Shown here: positions 1-11,572 of the stretch, piece by piece
How positions within the stretch are numbered: position 1 is the stretch's first letter
How the letters are laid out: the number at the start of each line of letters is the position of its first letter
Assembly: GCA_032717465.1 (NCBI GenBank)
Contig: CM064671.1
Span: 56,329,394-56,393,393, forward strand
Length of the DNA: 64,000 bases
Source of the DNA: Coenobita brevimanus
Taxonomy: Eukaryota; Arthropoda; Malacostraca; Decapoda; Coenobitidae
Direction of reading: 5' to 3'
The notes under the pieces: generated by a model
Told to the model about the DNA's origin: nothing
Databases searched by the model: none
The model's input: only the letters and a program-made list of their open reading frames with translations
Position numbers and translations under genes: made by a program

Positions 1-2089
1 CAAGATTCAATTTCAAAAAGTGAAAGAAAGAAGATGATTAAAGACAAAAAGATATGCCCAATAAAAGTAGCGAAAACAAAGCAGCTTTAAGTTGGAAATA
101 AGGAACAGATTTCAGGCTCTCAGTTATGCTGAATGTGACATTGATGAGTTGAATGACAGACTAACAAAAGTCCTAAAAGAATCAGGGGAGGTAGTAGGAA
201 AACCTAATACAACCAAACCCGGGAAGTATTCAGAAAAGACACATGAGCTTATGAAAAAAAGAAAGGTAATGAAAGTAAAAACAAAGACGAAATAGAACGA
301 GCTGAATTAAATAAGCTTATCAACAAATGACAAAGGGAGGAAAAAAGAAAGAGAAACATGGATCAAATCAAAGAAACCATCAAAAAAGGAAAAAGTCTGA
401 AACAGGTCCGAAGTAAAATGGCACTTGGAAAGCAACAAATTACATCACTAAAAGACAAAAATGGTGAAGCCATTAAATGCAGAGATATGATGCTGAAGCG
501 AGTTGAAGAATTTTACAAAGAACTGCATGCATCAAAGACAGTAGTACCAATAGCTCACTTTTCTGTTGACACAAGTGAAATACTTGAGATAACACCAGAC
601 GAAGTAAATATTTCTCTTAAAAATATGAAAAGAGGGAAGGCTCCGGGAGAAGATGGAATAGTAGCAGATTTACTGTTGGATGCAGGAGCAGAAGTACAAA
701 ATTGGCTTGCTCACTTATTTACCCAATGTATAAAACAGAAGAAAATTCCCAAAACATGGTGTAATGCAATAGTTATTCTACTTTATAAAATAGGCGACTC
801 AAAAGACCTTAGTAACTATCGACCCATTAGCTTGCTATCAGTCATTTACAAACTTTTCACTAAAGTCCTTACAAATAGAATAGCTACAAATTTGGAGGAA
901 AACCAACCTCGTGAACAGGCAGGATTCCGATGCGGGTACTCGACTACTGATCATCTGCACACAATGAATCAGCTAATTGAGAAAACTACAGAATATAATA
1001 AACCACTGTGCTTAGGTTTTGTTGATTACGAAAAGGCTTTCGACTCAGTGGAGCACATAGCAATTATAAATTCATTGCGAGAACAAGGAGTGAATGAGAA
1101 CATTGTAAAAATGCTCGAAAACATATATAAAGAGGGAACTGCTACAGTTAAATTACATAAGGACTCAGAGAAAATTAAGATTGAGAAGGGCGTGCATCAG
1201 GGAGATACAGTTTCACCAAAGTTATTTACAGCATGCCTAGAAAGTATTTTCAGAAAGCTAGACTGGGAAAACAAAGGAGTAAACATAGATGGAGAAAAGC
1301 TAAACCATTTAAGATTTGCAGATGACATTGTCCTAATCTCAGAAAAAGCAGAGACGTTGCTAGAAATTTTAAATGACCTGAACAGAGAAAGTCTCAAAGT
1401 AGGGCTAAAGATGAACCGGAGTAAAACTAAAGTAATGTTTAATCCACAAACACCAAAGAGCGTCATAAGAATAAGTGGAGAAATTCTTGAAGAAGTTGAG
1501 GAGTACAATTACCTGAGACAAATACTAAAATTAACGAAAGATAATGATAGCGAAATAAAAAGACGCATTTCAACTGGATGGAAAGCTTTCGGTAAACATA
1601 GAGACACTATGAAAAGTAGCTTGCCAGTTTGTATGAAACGAAAAGTATATAACGAATGTATAATTCCAGCTATGACGTATGGTTGTGAGACTTGGAAACT
1701 GACAAAATCGATGGAAAATAAATTAATTCGTTCTCAGAGAGCAATGGAAAGGTCAATGTTGGGAATATCTTTAAGAGACAGGGGAAAGATCAACTTGGGT
1801 GAGAGAGCAGACTAAAGTCAAAGATATTATAGACGTTATAAAAGAACAGAAATGGAGGTGGGAAGGGCATGTAGCAAGAACAAGGGATAATCGATGGAGC
1901 AAGAGGTTGACTGACTGGACACCAAGAGATGGTAAGCGTAGCAGAAAAAGGCCAGACAGGAGGTGGAGAGATGAGATAGAGAAATTTGCAGGGAAAACAT
2001 GGCAAAGATTGGTTCAGCCAAGGAATTCGTGGAGGAGGTTGGGGGAGGCCTTTGTTCAGCAGTGGACTTATAATGGCTGATGATGATAA

Positions 2090-2091
<2 letters not shown>
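1..2091 (+). mobile_element. RTE-clade LINE, 3' part
   Basis: A non-LTR retrotransposon that enters at the window edge and ends at 2091. Positions 92-295 encode the linker between endonuclease and reverse transcriptase (RFQALSYAECDIDELND). The RT follows at 358-1815 and the C-terminal tail at about 1799-2080 (WRWEGHVARTRDNRWSKR). The 3' end reads GGCCTTTGTTCAGCAGTGGA then CTGATGATGATAATG, the characteristic end of arthropod RTE elements. It then passes directly into a (TA)n tract. The endonuclease is missing or lies left of the window. Stops between the linker and the RT, and the frameshift near 1775-1800, show it is dead. It sits in an intron of IR gene 1 on the opposite strand. Confidence 0.88.
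358..2080 (+). pseudogene. RTE-type reverse transcriptase with one late frameshift
   Basis: A 485-residue open stretch carries all main RT blocks: PGEDGI near residue 97, FVDYEKAFDS near 221, VHQGDTVSP near 279 and the catalytic FADD near 320. It then reads CETWKLTK, the usual lead into the C-terminal domain. The conserved continuation REQTKVKDI lies in the next frame from 1802. One base has thus been gained or lost around the GGGG run near 1781, and the frame closes at 1815. The second segment ends at 2080 with the normal C-terminus. The catalytic motif is intact, which makes this the best-preserved RT core on the left side. Confidence 0.85.
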
Positions 2092-2159
<68 letters not shown>

Positions 2160-2201
2160 TTTACTGTACATGTAAAATAAATATATGTGTATGTACGAAT
2201 T

Positions 2202-2285
<84 letters not shown>
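2092..2285. repeat. (TA)33 and (AC)42 microsatellites
   Basis: (TA)n at 2092-2157 grows directly out of the ATGATAATGATATA tail of the RTE LINE. After 44 bases of mixed sequence an (AC)n tract runs 2202-2285. Long open frames across them are low-complexity artefacts. Confidence 0.97.
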
Positions 2286-2286
<1 letters not shown>

Positions 2287-2346
2287 GCACACTCATTTAT
2301 TCACCTTAGTTCAGTAAATATTTCATAGGGATAAACAATTTCTCAC

Positions 2347-2512
2347 GTAAAGTTGAACTTTGTTGAGAGTGTGTGGAGTAGATGCATATCAGCCGAGTCC
2401 TGTGTAGTGACGGGGCGGCCTGGATGTCCAGCATCTTTTCTGTATGCTGTATAAGGAAACAGCAACACAGCCACAATTTTCAGCCTGTGACCCATTAGGT
2501 CTTGGACATAGC
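2347..2512 (-). CDS. Variant ionotropic receptor gene 1, exon 5 (start of ligand-binding S1 lobe)
   Basis: This 166-base exon has a TATGTTTTCAG acceptor and a GTGAGA donor. It is open throughout: GYVQDLMGHRLKIVAVLLFP, then AYRKDAGHPGRPVTTQDSAD, ending in KFNF plus two bases (phase 2). The string LMGHRLKIVAV..FP matches the start of the glutamate-binding S1 lobe (the L-x-G-x-x-L-x-V-x pattern), and the end matches the LxxxLNFT element that follows in IRs. The rest of the ligand-binding domain and the pore are not in the window. The RTE LINE at 1-2091 occupies the next intron on the opposite strand. Confidence 0.8.
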
Positions 2513-2673
2513 CTGAAAACATATTTTAGGAAGACTATTGAGGGAATGGTTCTGACTGACTTGGTAATTTACTTAAACACAGAGCTCAAACACTAAAGCC
2601 ACTGCACAGAGTGGTTAGGAAATGAGAAACAATAAATGACAAATTTGGCCTCTGGACTCCCTGTCACGTAGCT

Positions 2674-2679
<6 letters not shown>

Positions 2680-2752
<73 letters not shown>
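2680..2752. repeat. (AT)n plus (GATA)9 microsatellite
   Basis: (AT)n at 2680-2717 continues into GATA units to 2752. It lies in the short intron between IR gene 1 exons 4 and 5. Confidence 0.95.
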
Positions 2753-2753
<1 letters not shown>

Positions 2754-2858
2754 TGAATGTATTATATAAAATGATAAAGGTTGCTGAGAGGTAAAGAAAA
2801 TAACATACACCTTTTTGGTTGAAAACGTGTTCAGTGAATTGAAGAGTAGTGATGTCAC

Positions 2859-2942
2859 CTCTAAAGACAAACTGAATATCCGCCTCCCCATTACTGCAGT
2901 ACAGACACCGACGATACACCCACACTCGCAGAGTTTCTGCCC
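2859..2942 (-). CDS. Variant ionotropic receptor gene 1, exon 4
   Basis: This 84-base exon has a TTTTTTAG acceptor and a GTGACA donor. It contains two completing bases, 27 codons and one leftover base. The peptide holds VYRRCLYCSNGEADIQFVF. The Cys-x2-Cys pair followed by a GEA motif is a hallmark I associate with the segment just before the ligand-binding S1 lobe in crustacean variant IRs. Both borders are phase 1, matching exon 3 and exon 5. A (TA)n plus GATA microsatellite lies 107 bases into the next intron. Confidence 0.75.
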
Positions 2943-3699
2943 CTAAAAAATGAATAAATAAAGTAATATATAAAAAATCAAATTAAAAAAAAAGGGGGAA
3001 ACCCACTGTCCCATATTTAATAATAAATAACTGCACGATCTCTTGGAAATAAACATAATTAATCAATTCATTTATTTTAATTTTGGTAGGAACTGTAAAT
3101 TGTATACAATTCTTTTATACCCTTTCCTGTAATTTTACAAGATATTTCAGTGGTAAGTAGATAGCAGAGAAAACAGAGTTGCAAAAACTCACTAAAATTT
3201 TTCGTTCACACTACTTCACTGTTCTACCTGCCCACTTCATCACCATTCCTTCCAAGTAATCCCTGTCTTTGAAACACATACTTCGATGTTTGGTTATCGA
3301 TAGCCATTGTTATACATTTACCCGTTGCTTTAAAAAAATGCCAGTGCAACTTGCATTTCCATCATTAATAACATATATACTCCAACTACCTCTCTTCCGA
3401 ATACCTCATTAGCTCCGGATATGATCTTCATTACCTCAATGAAACCTAGCTGGCTGGTTGGGACGAGTGACAGTAGACTATTCTGTGTCATCTTGTGTTC
3501 TTTTTCTCATTTTAAAACCAGAGGTAGTTGTACATGTACGTACGCAACAATATAACTTGTTCTCATATTCCCGGACCTGAGTGTTCTGACTGCTCTATAC
3601 TGTTTCTGTAGGTTTCTAAGTAAATTCGTGTTCTTCACTTGTCTTCAGAACTTACCAACTAAGCATATTTTTTACCACCATTATCTGCAGTGAGAAATA

Positions 3700-3780
<81 letters not shown>

Positions 3781-3793
3781 ATCTATCTATCTA

Positions 3794-3852
<59 letters not shown>

Positions 3853-5267
3853 TGTATATCTCAGTACTAAGAAATTTCAGTATTCAACACCAAATGTGCC
3901 TTTTGCTTCCGGTCACTGATTTACTCGGTGAGCAAGCCCAAAACTTTCTTTAGTACTGTAATATAGTACAGCTTATAGCATACCCTAACCTTACAGTATG
4001 TGACCACTTTCTTGCAGTTAATCTTACTGTTTTTTGGTCACCATGTTCTCCTACAGGCCCCTTCGATCATTTGCTTCATTTAACCTGACCAGTTTCTCCT
4101 GCAATGCCTGTGCACTGTATCCAGAAGCGGCGTTTGTGGCAATATGGTTTTGTGGATTTCGAGATCCTCAGTCAGTACTCTCTTTGTAATAATTCGTGGA
4201 TACCATATCTAGTAAACCACACCAACATTGCATTGAACTACTCTTCACTGATAAAAGCCTATGGAAAAGGGCAAGCATAATTTTTCAAGTCTACATTGCT
4301 CTCAGATTTGAACATATCAATAGACTCATCATAAAAGGCATTCGCAAATCTCAGTGATGGCTAAGATTCTAGATCCATCACCTACCCACCCCTCCCAGGT
4401 ACACACACCATCACATGTCATTACTTTTAGTAACCGCTCATTGTTCTAATTGTAGTACTTGATTAGGTGATCTAGTTTGGTCTGTCTGGCCGTACAGACC
4501 CTTCGAGAAAAGCAATTAGCCTCCTTCCTGCAGTAGACAGCGTCACTCCCGGGTCGGAACAGGGTCCTTCCACATGGCACGGTGTTGGGAAAATAGAGCA
4601 GGAATAGCCCCAAGAGGATGAGCTGTGTATAGATGTGTATGAGTAGTAGTCTTCCGGACCTTGACTAACTGGTATATGTGGTCGAGCTCCCCACTTGGGA
4701 GTATTATACAGGACAAGCTGCCAGGCATTGGTCCCATGCCATTCACATGGTAGTACTCGGGATGATAGTAACGTAGACAAACTACCGTTTTGGAGGGCTA
4801 GTGGGTACTAAACCATGCCCATTGGTGACCCAGGACTATGCAGTACACACGTCCATCTTCCTTGAGTCAGGCACATGCTCTGACTGCATACCACAGTAGC
4901 ATACACTGATTCTCGTGTTTTAAAATTCTAATTAATTTGAAGAACATCAGTCAAATGAAATTCACAACATCTGGAAATAATGATTTTTGCCAAGATTTCT
5001 TAACATTTCGCAGATGTCAGGGATATTTAGGAATTTGTCATGATGGCAAGGTAAGTAGTGAAGCTGACAAATGTTTATGTGACAACACCTGAATAACAAA
5101 ACACTGTATCATGAGGACACACCTAAACATGTGAGGATTGTCAGGCTACTATTATGATTAGTATCTCTGTCATGTTACTGTTTTAAATGCATATCTTTTT
5201 ATATAATACAGAGGATTAGAAAGCCAAAACCCTTTATAACTAGAAGAGCTGTGAAAGTATAAAGGAC
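2943..5267. other. IR gene 1 intron 3, no gene recognised
   Basis: AT-rich intron sequence with one long compound microsatellite: (AT)n, ATCT units, (AT)n at 3706-3850. I recognise no coding exon. Short open frames around 4472-4780 have no supporting motif. Confidence 0.6.
3706..3850. repeat. Compound (AT)n-(ATCT)n-(AT)n microsatellite
   Basis: About 145 bases of alternating AT interrupted by ATCT units at 3777-3797. Confidence 0.95.
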
Positions 5268-5431
5268 CAGATTTTGCACTTCGCGATGCCTTAGGATCGA
5301 TGGCGACGTATATGGCGTGAATGCTGTTGCGGAGGCTGGGGTGGAGCAAGACCGCCTCCACTTCTGCCCTTCCTCCCACCACCAACACCCGCGTCTCAGG
5401 CAGCGTCCATAGTCCAGCTTGCTCCAATAAC
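5268..5431 (-). CDS. Variant ionotropic receptor gene 1, exon 3
   Basis: The acceptor TTTTTACCAG is followed by a G that completes the Arg codon begun in exon 2. The open frame then reads LLEQAGLWTLPETRVLVVGG and EAVLLHPSLRNSIHAIYVAI, a strongly IR-like segment of the extracellular N-terminal region. The donor is uncertain. GT at 5266-5267 (GTCCTT) and GT at 5278-5279 (GTGCAA) both leave one base (phase 1) and both fit the next exon, but neither is a strong site. The true end is therefore 5268 or 5280. The frame stays open for about another 100 bases into what should be intron, so reading length alone cannot decide. The 27-bp-wide context has no repeat. Confidence 0.75.
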
Positions 5432-5504
5432 CTGGTAAAAATTTCCATTTTTTAGTCTATTTGTCTCAACTTGCGGATACGAAGCCACACCTCCAACGTA
5501 AATA

Positions 5505-5745
5505 ATATGCTTTAGTAGCAATAGAAGTAGTAATTGTTTTTGTTGTGACACTTGCTTAATCTAAATGTGAACCCAGTAGACTACAGGCTGATCTTCTCGC
5601 CCTCCTACAGTCCAACATCCCCTTTTCAGAGGATAGGGAGGGAAAAGAGAGGTGTTTACATAAACGGACAATTGAGTCAAGCAACTAAGTCAGTGCCTCA
5701 GCGTGAAGGCGCCCCTCATCAGCAGCATGATGAGCTGTAATTAAG
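5505..5745 (+). repeat. Dispersed repeat, copy 1 (related to 57035-57290)
   Basis: After a short AGTAGTAATTG stretch this block reads TGTGAACCCAGTAGACTACA and shares order and wording with 57105-57270 (CCAGTGGACTGCAGGCTGAT). Both copies follow GTA-type trinucleotides and share GGTGTTT and GAAGGCGNCCCTC blocks downstream. The two copies are diverged, and the element class is unknown (SINE-like size). Confidence 0.55.
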
Positions 5746-7349
5746 ATAAGTTCAAGGCGACACTAACAGGGCTTTATTATATCGCGTGCTTGAATGGGTA
5801 GACAAGCCCCAAGTTTCTGATATCCATTTGTTATGTTCAAGGAGACATGAAGTATTTGATTTCTCAACCTCGCTGCTGAATAGAAAGTAAAGAGAAAATT
5901 AGGTAGTTTCACACGGAGGGGGGGGGGAGAGCAAAAACGTGTCTCGGTCTGCGCATGACGTCACAGATAATCCAGACTGCGGGTCTCAGCCTGGTAGTCT
6001 GGCCAGTCACTCACCCACCTGCCCTGTGGTATGTGCTCCTCGGCCTCCGTATTCTATTGTACTGACGGGAGAATTCAGTTATGATCGCAAATGGGTATGT
6101 TCTGTGATCATGCCCACAGTTTGTATTGTTCGTGGGTGCAATCGGTTCATGTGAAAGGTGGTAACAGAAAAAGTTGATAACAGAAGGTAAACACGAAAAT
6201 CAAACTACTCAAATGATAAGGGAGATTTAAAATGATGATTTCCTATGTGGAATACTTTTATCTACATCCTAAACTGAATGTACAGCAACGAAAAGGTTAA
6301 TGCTATGTTTCTGAGATATAAAATATGTCTTCAAGAAGAACTATCTGTTTTCAGAGAGTATAGGAATGTCATATACAGGGTCATACAGACACAGATCCGA
6401 TGACATAGGTGCCTGTAAGCTAGCTGATTATGAGAAAACAAGTGAAAATATTGACGGAGATCATTGGCCGAGAGCATAACAACACAAAACACCTACCAAA
6501 TGATCCGGAAATTACTAGTTTACATTAGTATTCCATTATATTCGTTCTCTCTCTCTCTCTCTTATTATCCTTGACGTCAGAGCCTCTGCACCAGCCGGGA
6601 GTGGTGAACCTACCTCTCATGTTCTCTTTACCTTGACTGAATGTACTCTGTAACATTACCACGCAGGAAAACTGCATTTAATACTTGTATTCAGTCCATA
6701 ATTTACGCTCTGCATACAGCTTCGCACTCTTAGCTTCAGCTGTACCAGCCTCAATATGAAATCTATTGAAATAAAAAGAACAGTAACGATAAATTTGCCC
6801 TCCAGTATTCATCAGGAAAATAATGAGCATCAGCACATACGCTTTCTCGCTATTAACCTTATGAATCATATATCTTTGTTAAGTGGTAAATTCTTAATTT
6901 TCCAGGTTAATATTAATTTTAAAAAATAATATTAACTAGAATTCTCAAACTGCTGAAGCAATATTCAAGAACTCCACATTAAAGATGAAAATACTTTTAT
7001 CATTGCAGAAGCAATATTATGGGAATTTTGGTTTGAATATTGTATATATATATTTTTTTACGAATTTAGACCTGTGACCTTGAGATCAAGGTCAACGTCA
7101 TTCATACTATGCGAATTACGTTCCCTCATGACCCACTAAACATCCACCGAGTTCGGTCAAAATCGGCCAAATACTTTCCGGTTTAGCACTTTCAGGCATG
7201 AGTGGGCCATTTTGATTTTCCTCAATATCTCAAAAAGTATTCATTGGATCTCAAGATCAATACCCAGGTCCACTAGTATACTGTATGTTGACGACTATAT
7301 ATTGAAACATTTGCAAAGAAGTCAGTTCAGTAGTTTTTGCTGCGCTGAG

Positions 7350-7383
<34 letters not shown>

Positions 7384-7581
7384 TCGAGTGTGGCACTAGT
7401 GCTAGGATTTTTTTTTTTTTTTTGCCAAAAGAAGCCTACAACCAAGATACATCACTCCTGATTATTTCAAGCCTCTATCTCGAACGGTCTTGGAATGTCA
7501 GTCTTCTTGATCTCCATATTCTGGGGAGCTGTCTTTCTAAGGCTGTCCTAGATAAAGACTTGAAATTTTCAGCAATGATGT

Positions 7582-7625
<44 letters not shown>

Positions 7626-7880
7626 GAGAGAGAGAGAGAGAGAGAGATACAGTAGGGCCTCACAACTACTGTAGTGATCTTAAGAGAGTGATGAAACCTC
7701 ACTAGTCGTGAAACCTCTAGTTTGGGGGCAAACTTTACATACTGTAGGGAAAAATAAAAATAAATTGGAACATTTAGAAATTTCGAAAATTTTTCCATTT
7801 TTGCCCACTTTTATCCACTAAATAGTCACATTCTTACATACATATCATAATTAATTGGACAAAGCAACAAAAAGTCACCA
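5746..7880. other. IR gene 1 intron 2, left part, no gene recognised
   Basis: Mostly unique AT-rich sequence. It contains A30 at 7350-7379 and T16 at 7408-7423 about 30 bases apart, a (TA)n-(GA)n microsatellite at 7583-7648, and a dyad of nuclear-receptor half sites at 7075-7094. No exon was recognised. Confidence 0.55.
7583..7648. repeat. (AT)n-(AG)n microsatellite
   Basis: AT units to about 7620 followed by AG units to 7648. Confidence 0.95.
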
Positions 7881-7888
7881 TTAAATGC

Positions 7889-8339
7889 TCAGAATGCAGT
7901 TATTGAAAGAAAAAGTTGGGAGTTGGGGGTGCACATGCTTACTGAGTAAGTGCCACCACCATCGTCACCCTCCTCTCCACCATTGTCACCCTCCTCTCCA
8001 CCATTGCCACCCTCTCGGGCACCAGCGTTTCTCCGAATCTCGTGTAGTATCTCATCATCACTTTCAAACCCTTGATAGTCCTTAGGTTCAATGAGGCTGA
8101 GTAAGGCAACATCATCTGGTCCTTCATGTTCCCTCACCACTATCACCACCTCTACCACTAGCACGTGTGAAGTATCTGTCTGCCACTTTCAAACTTTCGT
8201 TTACCTCATCCTTGTTTCTTTTTACATTACGCTCACTCGACTCCAGAACATACAACTGCCTCAGAGTTTCATAGGTTTTCAAGCCATCTTCTGTAAGTTT
8301 AACGAGTTTCTTCTTGTCTTCAGCGCTGTACTTTATCAC
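7889..8339 (-). other. Unrecognised minus-strand coding-like segment
   Basis: Two overlapping minus-strand frames have codon-like texture. The first (8124-8339) reads YSAEDKKKLVKLTEDGLKTY and shifts frame near 8130 into LSLIEPKDYQGFESDDEILH, followed by a Gly/Glu-rich tail built from a repeated GGEEGDN unit. It stops 25 bases outside the left TIR of the adjacent transposon. It may be a decayed transposase tail or a host fragment. I do not recognise the family. Confidence 0.3.
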
Positions 8340-8363
8340 TCGCTAAGTGCGGCTCACTCACTA

Positions 8364-8665
8364 TACTCGGTTCCACGGAGTCTGACGCACAGATTTTGCC
8401 AGCTGATGACTGGCGGAATTGGTAACACTGCGCCGTGTCCTCGGGCGGTGATTGGTCAATCTCCATTGTATTTGAACGTGCGCCAAATTGAATTTGTATT
8501 CCTACCAACCTCCTCATTTATTTGTAAGATACAGAATTATACGGCTGCAGATTAATGCAATGATATCTTTAGTGATAAATATGTCCTTTTTAATTTATTA
8601 GAGATAAACCTGAACGACACTGATAACAAAACTAAGCCGCTACTGGACGCATACGGACAACAGTT
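8364..8665 (+). repeat. Left TIR of the DD82E-type transposon
   Basis: About 300 bp, inverted relative to 11573-11879. Matching blocks include ACGGAGTCTGACGCAC, GGTGATTGGTC, ATTTATTTGTAAGATACAG and AATGATATCTTTAGTGATAA. Confidence 0.85.
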
Positions 8666-8875
8666 AAGGACAGAAGCAGGCCTAATGATAATTATGTTTT
8701 ATTTGTTTATATTGTCATTTCACTATGATTAATTTCGTTCACACTTTACGCGGTTTAATTGTAGCGGCATGGTACAAGTTATTATTTTCTCATGGGGTTT
8801 CCTTTTATCTTTCCTTTATTCCGTCGTTAACAAATACTCGGTTCATTCTGCAATAATGTAATCCATTACCTTCCG

Positions 8876-8909
<34 letters not shown>

Positions 8910-9092
8910 GATACTCTCTTATGAAAAGGCTCAGGAAAATAAACACCAAACGTATTACCGTAAGAAATTTTTTTTTACTGAATCTGACTATGAATACAAA
9001 CAAAATAATGTAGCTCTGTAAAGCTACTGTTACCTATGAAGGTATTGAAAATGTGTGTTTATTAAGAACAGCATGTATTGACCCCAGTGAGG

Positions 9093-9156
<64 letters not shown>

Positions 9157-9210
9157 TCACACGAATCATAATCAAGAAAAGCTAAGCATATCTAAGGTAA
9201 GGTTGTATAT

Positions 9211-10499
9211 TTAGGTCTCCATATCACTTTCCTCTTCACTTGGATCGTCCACACTACTTTCGTCAGATGCCACATTAATTACAAAATTTTCAACATAATG
9301 ATCTTGTGCAATGTCCTTGGCCCTGAATTCAGCCTCAATTTTTAGTGTGTGGTCGATGCATTTCCGCCAATGTTCAGATGTTATGTTGTTGATTGCCTCG
9401 TAGGCTATTTGCTCAATTCTCTTCAGGCACTGGTTACCATTAGAGTTTTCTGCTTCACTTCAGTTTTCACCTGTGCCCAAATTAGTTCAATGGGGTTCAG
9501 CATGCAGTGGTAGGGGGGTAGCCTGAGTACTCTATGTCCGTGACTAACTGCTATCTGATCAATTTCGTATTCTTGCTTTGACTTGTGTTTTTTACAGATC
9601 TGAAGTAACTGTACTTTAGTAGCAGAGGGATCATGGGAGATGTTGTTTGAAGCTAACCACTGTAGTAGTTCATCTTTTCTGCTGCTGGTTGTTGGCACTT
9701 TACAGGTGAATTTTGAGTGGTATGGTGCATTATCTAAAACTATTAGTGATCCTTCACTGATCTTGGGAAGTAATTGTTCTTGGAACCAGATCTTGAACCG
9801 TCCATGGTCCATAGCATCATGGTAGTCCCCCTTTGATCCATTCTTGGACCGGAACATCAAAAGAGCTCCAGGTATGAAGCCTTGGTGACCACCAGCATGA
9901 ACTATGATGAATCTGGCACCTCTCCCCGTCTTAAGTTTAGGGCCAGCTGTTCCGTCTAGATCAGTCCAACAACGCTCAACACAGATGTTTTGGTTGATCT
10001 ATGTTTCATCCAAAAAGACCACCGGACGGGGATGGGAACTTGCTCTGTTGTTGTTCATTTCTCGAAGGTATTCTTTTCTGGCTGCCACAATGTCCTTCCT
10101 TTCCATCAAAATTTTCCTTCCACTTTGCACCTTCTTATACCGAAATCCCAGTTGTCTTATTATTCTAAATAATGAAGTTCGACACCCCTTGAAACTGATA
10201 GGAGGCTCCTGGACTTTCTTTAATAAAGCCGAAATCGTTGGCAGTTCACCTTGTTCATAAAACGCCAGCAGCCCTCGTCTGATGCATCCTTGGTCAAAAC
10301 TGTCCAGATTTCCTACGATGGGCGATGATCGTACACGTTTAGGAGATGAACACATTATACCATTCGGTGACTTAGAAGCCTCTGCTATTATCCTCTGGAT
10401 AGTTCTGTAGCTGACTCCAGTTGCTTTTGCTGTTTTCAGTGTCACCTGTAGTTGTGGTTCACACTGACCCTCCCTCGTAAAAAATCGGTGAACGTTCAT
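9211..10499 (-). pseudogene. DD82E-type Tc1/mariner transposase (one stop, one frameshift)
   Basis: The transposase would bind its TIRs and cut at TA. The N-terminal helix-turn-helix region starts around the Met at 10497-10499 (MNVHRFFTREG) and includes TGVSYRTIQRII. The DDE core shows VVFLDET, then LIVLDNAPYHS, then LNPIELIWAQVK. Counting gives 81 residues between the second Asp and the Glu, much longer than the 34 of Tc1 and matching the DD82E group. A TAG at 9999-10001 falls where DET is normally followed by Trp. A frameshift near 9423-9450 moves the C-terminal part (KRIEQIAYEAINNI, then an acidic Ser-rich tail) to another frame that ends at 9211-9213. The coding frame also runs upstream through a Thr-rich simple repeat that is probably not translated. 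Confidence 0.85.
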
Positions 10500-10584
10500 T
10501 ATAATATTTCGTCCCTGACTTCCATATTTGTGAGGAGACCGTTGGAACTTTTTGTTAAGGCCTGTGTGTTGCTCTGTACTTGCA

Positions 10585-10710
10585 GCGCAGGTGGCGGTAG
10601 TATTAGTGGTAGTGGTAGTAGTAGTAACAGTGGTGGTAGTAGCAGTATTACTACTTGTTGTTGCTGTAGTAGTTGTTATTAGTGTTGTTGTGGTGGTGGT
10701 GGTAATGTCA
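10585..10710. repeat. Degenerate GTA/GTG/GTT trinucleotide tract
   Basis: Imperfect trinucleotide repeat. It reads as poly-Thr on the minus strand and as Val- or Ser-rich peptides on the plus strand. It lies upstream of the transposase start. Confidence 0.9.
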
Positions 10711-11572
10711 TGCTGGGTCCACGCATGTTGTCCAATACATACCTGCCGACAAATCTTTATTTCAGGCAACACATCCTAAGCAGGAATATATTAAAAATAA
10801 ACGAAAAACCTACAGATGAACCCGTCAATCGTAAAGATTATACTATATATAAATAATTTCATACTTGTAACAAGAATGGGAAACCTATGCAATATTTGAT
10901 TCTTGAGCTGCTTTCTGTTATAATATAGGTCATCAATTATGCGGTGTTTATGGCACTATTTAAAAAGGATTTTGGGCAGTCAAGTCTTTTGACATGGTTA
11001 TTACAACAGCTTCATAAATTTTAAAGGATGCTTACGTAATGTCTATATAACACAACTAAGAAAATCTACAGATATTTTTTGCTCCTTTCTGTTATCCTAC
11101 CAGCCAGGGCTACGTAAGTTGAGCTGGCGTTTGCAGCAAGCCTACAGGCCATATTCGGGCGCTATCACGTTCGCAAACATGGCCTACTGTCTCGCTCGCT
11201 GTTACCTCTACACCAGCACTGCTATTAACTGATTGTACTAATTCGTATAATCGCTCTTCCTTATTACTATTTATTACCAACAAGTAATGAAACTACAACC
11301 CACGATGAATATTAACACGACGGAAGAGTACAGAAAGTATTTGCTGGAGAACAATTTTTGAATTATGAACTGTACATAGCATCATCACACACTACGACTA
11401 AGTTAGGACTAAAGTTAGGACTAAAGATACCAAAAATTCTTACAGTAGATGTGGTAATGAAGGGCATGGTGTAGACTGTGACAGTTTTGTAGTAGTGGGA
11501 AAAACATTCGAGCCTTCAAAGGACCTACGAAACCACCCTGCTCCGAATGTCTGAATTCCCGCGACAATCGCC

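Noticed and set aside
3690..3953. Long IYIYIY and SLSLSL open frames across microsatellites here and elsewhere
   Set aside because: They are translations of (TA)n, (GA)n and (CA)n repeats on either strand, with no gene context.
4472..4780. Minus-strand frames near 4472-4780 as an extra IR exon
   Set aside because: No IR motif, and exons 3 and 4 already join in phase without it.
10452..10779. Plus-strand Gly/Ser- and Val-rich frames
   Set aside because: Antisense to the transposase 5' region and its trinucleotide tract.
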